Shown in pieces: positions 60,121 through 64,000 of a stretch of 64,000 bases of DNA (positions are counted from its first letter, which is position 1; each line of letters begins with the position of its first letter). The notes under the pieces were generated by a model. It ran no database searches, was not told where the DNA came from, and saw nothing but the letters and a program-made list of their open reading frames with translations. The position numbers and the translations under genes are program-made. Source of the DNA: Bacteroidota bacterium (GTDB taxonomy: Bacteria > Bacteroidota > Bacteroidia > Cytophagales > Cyclobacteriaceae); the NCBI GenBank assembly GCA_023417065.1, contig JAEZGH010000025.1, positions 67,841-131,840 on the forward strand, in the 5' to 3' direction.

Positions 60121-61527
60121 ATGAATCTGACAGGTAAAGATCTTAAGCAAATAGGATTTGCAGAAGGCAAAGCGCTGGGACTGGCACTGAGCCTTGTAAA
60201 CCAGTTATTTCCTGAAATGAACCAGGAAGAGAAACTTGCTTTGCTGAAACAAGTTTTGAACAACCCTGAATCGTTCATCAGCGACCCGGCGTTGACGTCG
60301 CTGGCGGCGGTGCTTTTAGCCCCTGCTGATGAAACAATTTCACTTAACGTGGAAGGTAAGTCATATCAGATCTACGGTGCGGAAGCCATTGAACAGGGTG
60401 CGTTGATGCAAATGGAAACGGCGATGAAACTTCCTGTAACAGTAGCGGGTGCGTTGATGCCCGATGCCCATCAGGGTTATGGTTTGCCGATAGGGGGTGT
60501 ACTGGCTACGAACAATGCCGTTATCCCTTACGGCGTAGGCGTAGACATTGGCTGCCGAATGTGTCTCACCGTCTATGACATTCCGACGGAGCGTCTCCAG
60601 GAAAAAGCAGCAGAATTCAAAAAGCTGCTGATCAACAACACGAAGTTTGGACAAGCTACCTTCAAGAAGCCAAAGGATCATGAGATATTTGAACGCAACG
60701 AGTTTTCTGAAATAGCCATTGCGCGCCAGATGAGAGACCGCGCATGGCAGCAAATCGGATCGTCGGGTGGGGGTAATCACTTTGTCGAGTTTGGTATCGT
60801 CGAGATCACCAACGCGATCAATGAACATAACCTGCCTCCGGGGAGATATCTTGGTCTGCTGTCACATTCAGGATCACGTGGGTTGGGTGCCAATATCGCA
60901 CGTCATTACACCAAACTTGCGATGGACAAATGCAGGCTTCCTCAGGAGGCGAAGCACCTTGCGTGGCTGGACCTCGACTCAGCTGAAGGACAGGAATACT
61001 GGCTGGCAATGAATCTCGCCGGCGATTACGCTTCGGCGTGTCATCATCAGATACACGATCGGATAGCTATCGGTCTGGGTGAAACGCCCCTGGCGATGAT
61101 TGAGAACCATCATAATTTTGCCTGGAAGGAGAACGACGCCAAAGGGCATGAAGTGATTGTTCATCGCAAGGGAGCTACTCCAGCCGGAAGAGGTGTGCTC
61201 GGGATTATTCCGGGTTCGATGGCAACGCCTGGGTTTATCGTCCGTGGCAAAGGATTAGCTGAATCAATCAACTCAGCTTCGCACGGCGCGGGCCGAACGA
61301 TGTCGCGAACCAAAGCAAAGCAGACGATTCTGCCCGGACATGTGAGCAAGTTTCTGAAGGAAGCAGGCGTCGAATTGATTGGTTCAGGGCTCGACGAGGC
61401 GCCGATGGCATACAAGGACATCCACGAGGTAATGAACTACCAGCGAGAACTCGTTGATGTACTGGGTTCATTTATGCCCAGAATCGTCCGGATGTGCGGC
61501 GATGAACGTTTCAAGGAGGTGGATTAA
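60121..61527 (+). CDS. rtcB: RtcB family RNA-splicing ligase
   Basis: The 468-residue protein has all key RtcB motifs after a 100-residue N-terminal extension: LMPDAHQGYGLPIGGVLAT, VDIGCRM (metal ligands D142, C145), SSGGGNHFVEFG (H220), LSHSGSRG (H249), ENHHNFAW (H331), VHRKGATPA (H349) and SASHGAGRTMSR, whose H388 matches the histidine that carries GMP. RtcB joins RNA 2',3'-cyclic phosphate or 3'-phosphate ends to 5'-hydroxyl ends, using GTP and Mn2+, and repairs cleaved tRNA and rRNA. The metal and guanylylation residues are intact, so it should be active. No rtcA or prfH gene is nearby. Confidence 0.95.
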   Translation: MNLTGKDLKQIGFAEGKALGLALSLVNQLFPEMNQEEKLALLKQVLNNPESFISDPALTSLAAVLLAPADETISLNVEGKSYQIYGAEAIEQGALMQMETAMKLPVTVAGALMPDAHQGYGLPIGGVLATNNAVIPYGVGVDIGCRMCLTVYDIPTERLQEKAAEFKKLLINNTKFGQATFKKPKDHEIFERNEFSEIAIARQMRDRAWQQIGSSGGGNHFVEFGIVEITNAINEHNLPPGRYLGLLSHSGSRGLGANIARHYTKLAMDKCRLPQEAKHLAWLDLDSAEGQEYWLAMNLAGDYASACHHQIHDRIAIGLGETPLAMIENHHNFAWKENDAKGHEVIVHRKGATPAGRGVLGIIPGSMATPGFIVRGKGLAESINSASHGAGRTMSRTKAKQTILPGHVSKFLKEAGVELIGSGLDEAPMAYKDIHEVMNYQRELVDVLGSFMPRIVRMCGDERFKEVD

Positions 61528-61987
61528 TGACCTTATTTCTTTGACAGATCCCGCAGATCATACGGAGAACGCACAGGATTGACTTTACAGGCTCCCAGGC
61601 ATGGTCAATGGTTACCCTTGAGTTTTAACCGGCAACAGAGATCCGGCAACCGGCAACAAGTGCCCGCACACACTACGAAGCACCAAGCGTTACAGTTATC
61701 TTCAAGCGTCATCCTTGAACCCTGAGACTTGATTTGACTTGAACCTTCCCTCTACGGAGCTGCACTTCAAATCGATTGTCCCAATCAAGAAATCTGGAAT
61801 CAAAAACCGGAAATCTAATCGGAAGAGTGGAGAAAGAGTGGACAAACCCCGGAAAAATGACCTCGGATGGGCGGGGCGAAATGACCAAAAATCGTGTGTC
61901 TCCCTTAAAGATTTTTAAAAAAAATACGTGGATTTGTGAAACCCGGGGTATATAGACGCTTCGTATAGCAATAATAAACATCTGGTT
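61528..61987. other. Intergenic region with short repeats
   Basis: No gene in about 460 bases. Visible structure is a triple CCGGCAAC word at 61628-61660 and an 11-bp tandem pair (AGAGTGGAGAA, AGAGTGGACAA) at 61824-61845. The remainder is unremarkable and leads into the small basic protein gene. Confidence 0.55.
61824..61845. repeat. Tandem 11-bp repeat (two copies)
   Basis: AGAGTGGAGAA is followed directly by AGAGTGGACAA. The same 11-base period is seen in the five-copy repeat at 11382-11432, although the sequence differs. It lies about 140 bases upstream of the small basic protein gene. Confidence 0.7.
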
Positions 61988-62689
61988 ATGGCTATTGTTG
62001 CAAACAACGATCTTACGCGTGGGCTTCGCGGCCGAATTGGCAAATGGTTGGTTTTTCGGGTAGTCCGCGGAAAAACTATTGCAAGTCGTGCTCCGCGAAA
62101 GCCGGATCCACGGAAGCAGAGTGCTGCGCAACGTCAGACAAGGAGCACGTTCAGAGAGGCTTCTGCCTGGGCAGTTCGCATTCTGCTGGAGCCTGGTAAG
62201 AAACAATACTATTCCGATATGGCGAAGGCTCAGGCTTTGCCAAATGCATATACCGCCGCAGTCAGGGAATACATGCGTGAGGTGGCTGCAAAGCGGATGG
62301 AAGACCAAATTAATTCGTTGTCGGCAGACAAGGAAGCGAACATCGACGAGCAAGGTGTATCAATCTCATCTTCACCCGAGCAATGCATACCATCAGAGAC
62401 GATGATTCAAAACGTTAAGCGACCTGTTTCACGTTTGTCGAAAGGCATTTGTTGTACGCAACAACTCACGACCATCAGAAGTAATTATGTGTGGAAGGAA
62501 ATCAAGTATCCTGTTAATAATTCAAACCTGCAAAGCGAGTCCCCATTGCTTACATCAAATATGCATCGATATGGGAAAATGACGCCCCGTGCGATGCCTC
62601 GGGCCTTGCTACCTGAAAGTTACTTTCACAGATCGCAGGGAAGAAGGTTCAGATTTAACGCTACCGTTTACCGGGAGTCGTCACCTTGA
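61988..62689 (+). CDS. Small basic protein of unknown function
   Basis: The open frame is 233 codons, but only the first 115 or so have clear protein character: GLRGRIGKWLVFRVVRGKTI, ASRAPRKPDPRKQSAAQRQT, RSTFREASAWAVRILLEP and MAKAQALPNAYTAAVREYMR. This is strongly basic, with a G-x-I-G-K-x-x-x-x-x-x-x-x-G-K start and a Q-R-x-x-R segment, a layout resembling DUF6266-like small proteins of Bacteroidota. The C-terminal half (from about residue 120) is Ser-rich and low in character, so the natural stop may have been lost. It stands alone; its upstream repeats suggest a mobile or multi-copy small-gene cassette, which is inference. Confidence 0.45.
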   Translation: MAIVANNDLTRGLRGRIGKWLVFRVVRGKTIASRAPRKPDPRKQSAAQRQTRSTFREASAWAVRILLEPGKKQYYSDMAKAQALPNAYTAAVREYMREVAAKRMEDQINSLSADKEANIDEQGVSISSSPEQCIPSETMIQNVKRPVSRLSKGICCTQQLTTIRSNYVWKEIKYPVNNSNLQSESPLLTSNMHRYGKMTPRAMPRALLPESYFHRSQGRRFRFNATVYRESSP

Positions 62690-62729
62690 GCCCTTATTTC
62701 AAACTACCAGAAGTAAATTCAAAAACAGA

Positions 62730-62756
62730 AAGCGACACCCTTTGGAGGTGTCGCCT
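62730..62756 (-). terminator. Hairpin terminator of the haloperoxidase-like gene
   Basis: The stem GCGACACC (62732-62739) with GGTGTCGC (62747-62754) and a seven-base loop; on the minus strand a T-rich tract follows. It lies 15 bases past the stop at 62771. Confidence 0.75.
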
Positions 62757-62770
62757 GCCTTGCGGCCAGC

Positions 62771-64000
62771 CTACTTCGTAAATTTTACCTTTTGATCAAT
62801 ATTCTGCGCGATCTTCCTTCCCTGAATCATGCCTTCAGCACAGGAGTAACGATAATGTATACCTCCATACAACCTTGAGATAGAAATCTCCATGGCCATT
62901 TCGTCGAAGGAGTCAAAGTGTCGTGTACCAAGGTTTTCGGGACCATTACCGAGATCGGCCATCACCCCTTCATAACTCGCATCCTTAAACGACACCTTGT
63001 TACCATAAATGGTAGATAACGCATAGGCTACACTCGTGCTGAACACCGCGTGATTGCTTGGAAAATCGGGGAATCCAGGTGTTGGCAGGTACGACTTCCA
63101 TTCCGTTTCGGCATCAGGCATGATCAACTCCCGGATATAGGAGAACGGGCGCTCCTTCCAATGCTCGTACTTTACTCTAAAAGATCCTGTGCTTGCGTCA
63201 AACAAGGTGATCCCCGTCTTCGCGTAAGTCAGCGCTGCCTTTTCCAGTGAAGGATTCAGTTGTTCCAGCAACTGCTTCAGCATTGAGATATAGTGTGCAC
63301 CCGCGGGATATCCCGGATTTGAATCGTTGTAATACTTCGCGATGCGCTTCTGCTCATGCATGAGGTTCTGTGAAACCTGATATACTTCCATCATATTCGC
63401 GTAGTACTCAGAATTCGGATCCGCACTATAAGGAAGCGGAGGCAAAACCGTGTTATCAAGACTACCCTGGACCATCAGGCGATTGAATCCCCAGAAAGGA
63501 TTAACAGGAGCTGCGCCGTTTTCCGATACCCATATGCCAGCACCGGTTGGCTTCTCAACAGATGCCGGCCAGTTGGCACTGTCGCCTTTCGACCATTCGA
63601 AGATCAGTGCAGCGACAGTCTTGCCAAACGCGACAGACCGATTGAAGGTGGCATCATCCAATCCTATGCGATACTGACTGTTCAACTCGTCTTCCAGGTT
63701 GTTTACAGCGTCGGCGTTGTAAGCTGAAGTTGTTCCGAACATAAATCGCGTCATATCGGCGAGAACTGCGTTGGCGACTATCGGCCAATGATACGATGCA
63801 CCCGGTTCGGCCACTGGCATCACCGGCATATCGGTAAGTTGGCCATGCATCGTTCGATACGAAGGCATTCCGGGTAGCACCGACTCATATAGCGCAACAC
63901 CACAATAGGCCATGTATCGCGAAGGATTAAAGCCAAACGGATTGCCCGACGGCGTATATAGCATTGATGTCTGAACGCCGAGCCATTTTACTACGACATC
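62771..64000 (-). CDS. Vanadium-dependent haloperoxidase/PAP2-type phosphatase, 5' end beyond the window
   Basis: The frame is open to the right edge of the window; the first in-window ATG is at 63964, but coding sequence continues upstream of it (VVVKWLGVQTS), so the gene is cut. The visible part has the C-terminal PAP2/haloperoxidase core. PDFPSNHAVFSTSVAYALST contains a P-S-N-H in place of P-S-G-H, and SRLYGGIHYRYSCAEGMIQG contains the S-R-x-x-x-G-x-H motif that holds vanadate or phosphate. An upstream Lys/Arg ligand of the first motif lies in the N-terminal part. Family members halogenate organic substrates or remove phosphate; Bacteroidota versions are usually exported. The two cannot be distinguished here. 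Confidence 0.85.
   Translation of the reverse strand, partial: DVVVKWLGVQTSMLYTPSGNPFGFNPSRYMAYCGVALYESVLPGMPSYRTMHGQLTDMPVMPVAEPGASYHWPIVANAVLADMTRFMFGTTSAYNADAVNNLEDELNSQYRIGLDDATFNRSVAFGKTVAALIFEWSKGDSANWPASVEKPTGAGIWVSENGAAPVNPFWGFNRLMVQGSLDNTVLPPLPYSADPNSEYYANMMEVYQVSQNLMHEQKRIAKYYNDSNPGYPAGAHYISMLKQLLEQLNPSLEKAALTYAKTGITLFDASTGSFRVKYEHWKERPFSYIRELIMPDAETEWKSYLPTPGFPDFPSNHAVFSTSVAYALSTIYGNKVSFKDASYEGVMADLGNGPENLGTRHFDSFDEMAMEISISRLYGGIHYRYSCAEGMIQGRKIAQNIDQKVKFTK

Noticed and set aside
60121..61527. RtcB-PrfH ribosome repair pair
   Set aside because: No release-factor-like gene is found on either side of rtcB.

Overview
The window looks like a chromosomal segment of a Bacteroidota bacterium, most likely of the Cytophagales type. 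The evidence is a SusC/SusD pair with its FecR/ECF-sigma switch, a TonB receptor of the gliding-bacteria kind, a secreted glycosidase with a type IX secretion (Por) C-terminal sorting domain, a NusG-like UpxY protein at the head of a polysaccharide operon, and genes without clear Shine-Dalgarno sites. No species assignment is possible from sequence reading alone.

Layout. Positions 1-6.8 kb hold a lipoprotein, a GH15 glycosidase, two CNNM/CBS membrane proteins and a LigD-polymerase-like protein with altered active-site residues. Positions 6.8-11.2 kb are a patch of small genes, four of which read as frameshifted or stop-containing (DUF3592, SnoaL-like and two unknown), mixed with intact small genes (RibD-like reductase, DoxX, GNAT, DUF2200). 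Positions 11.2-12 kb are gene-poor and carry an exact 11-bp-period repeat. Positions 12-19 kb hold a SusD/SusC/FecR/ECF-sigma locus on the minus strand. Positions 19.3-22.8 kb encode a soluble GAF plus multi-PAS protein with no output domain. Positions 23-25.5 kb hold an AraC regulator and a GH16 enzyme whose catalytic domain is interrupted by an F5/8-type-C domain in permuted order. Positions 26-30.3 kb hold a choice-of-anchor-I lipoprotein divergent from a TonB receptor.

Positions 30.5-56 kb are a large exopolysaccharide locus. A minus-strand run of 18 tightly packed genes reads from a UpxY/NusG-like antiterminator (56052) through a tyrosine autokinase, a CDP-glucose pathway, an aminotransferase plus acetyltransferase, glycosyltransferases, a polymerase, a deacetylase, two ATP-grasp ligases, an asparagine-synthase-like protein and a phosphatidylserine-decarboxylase-like protein to a DUF354 protein (35705). 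A Wza-like export protein, a flippase, an unusual sugar transferase and a second deacetylase flank it. The inferred chemistry is a CDP-linked 4-amino-4,6-dideoxy sugar that is N-acylated and built into a polymer carrying further amide-type decorations.

Positions 56.4-61.5 kb are the most unusual part. A regulator fusing HTH-WYL domains to a phytanoyl-CoA-dioxygenase-like (Fe/2-oxoglutarate) domain is divergent from a slipin (SPFH) gene followed by an RtcB RNA ligase. The 813-base gap between them carries degenerate tRNA-like units and further hairpins. I read this as a candidate RNA damage sensing/repair locus. The window ends with a small basic protein and a vanadium-haloperoxidase/PAP2-type gene running off the right edge.
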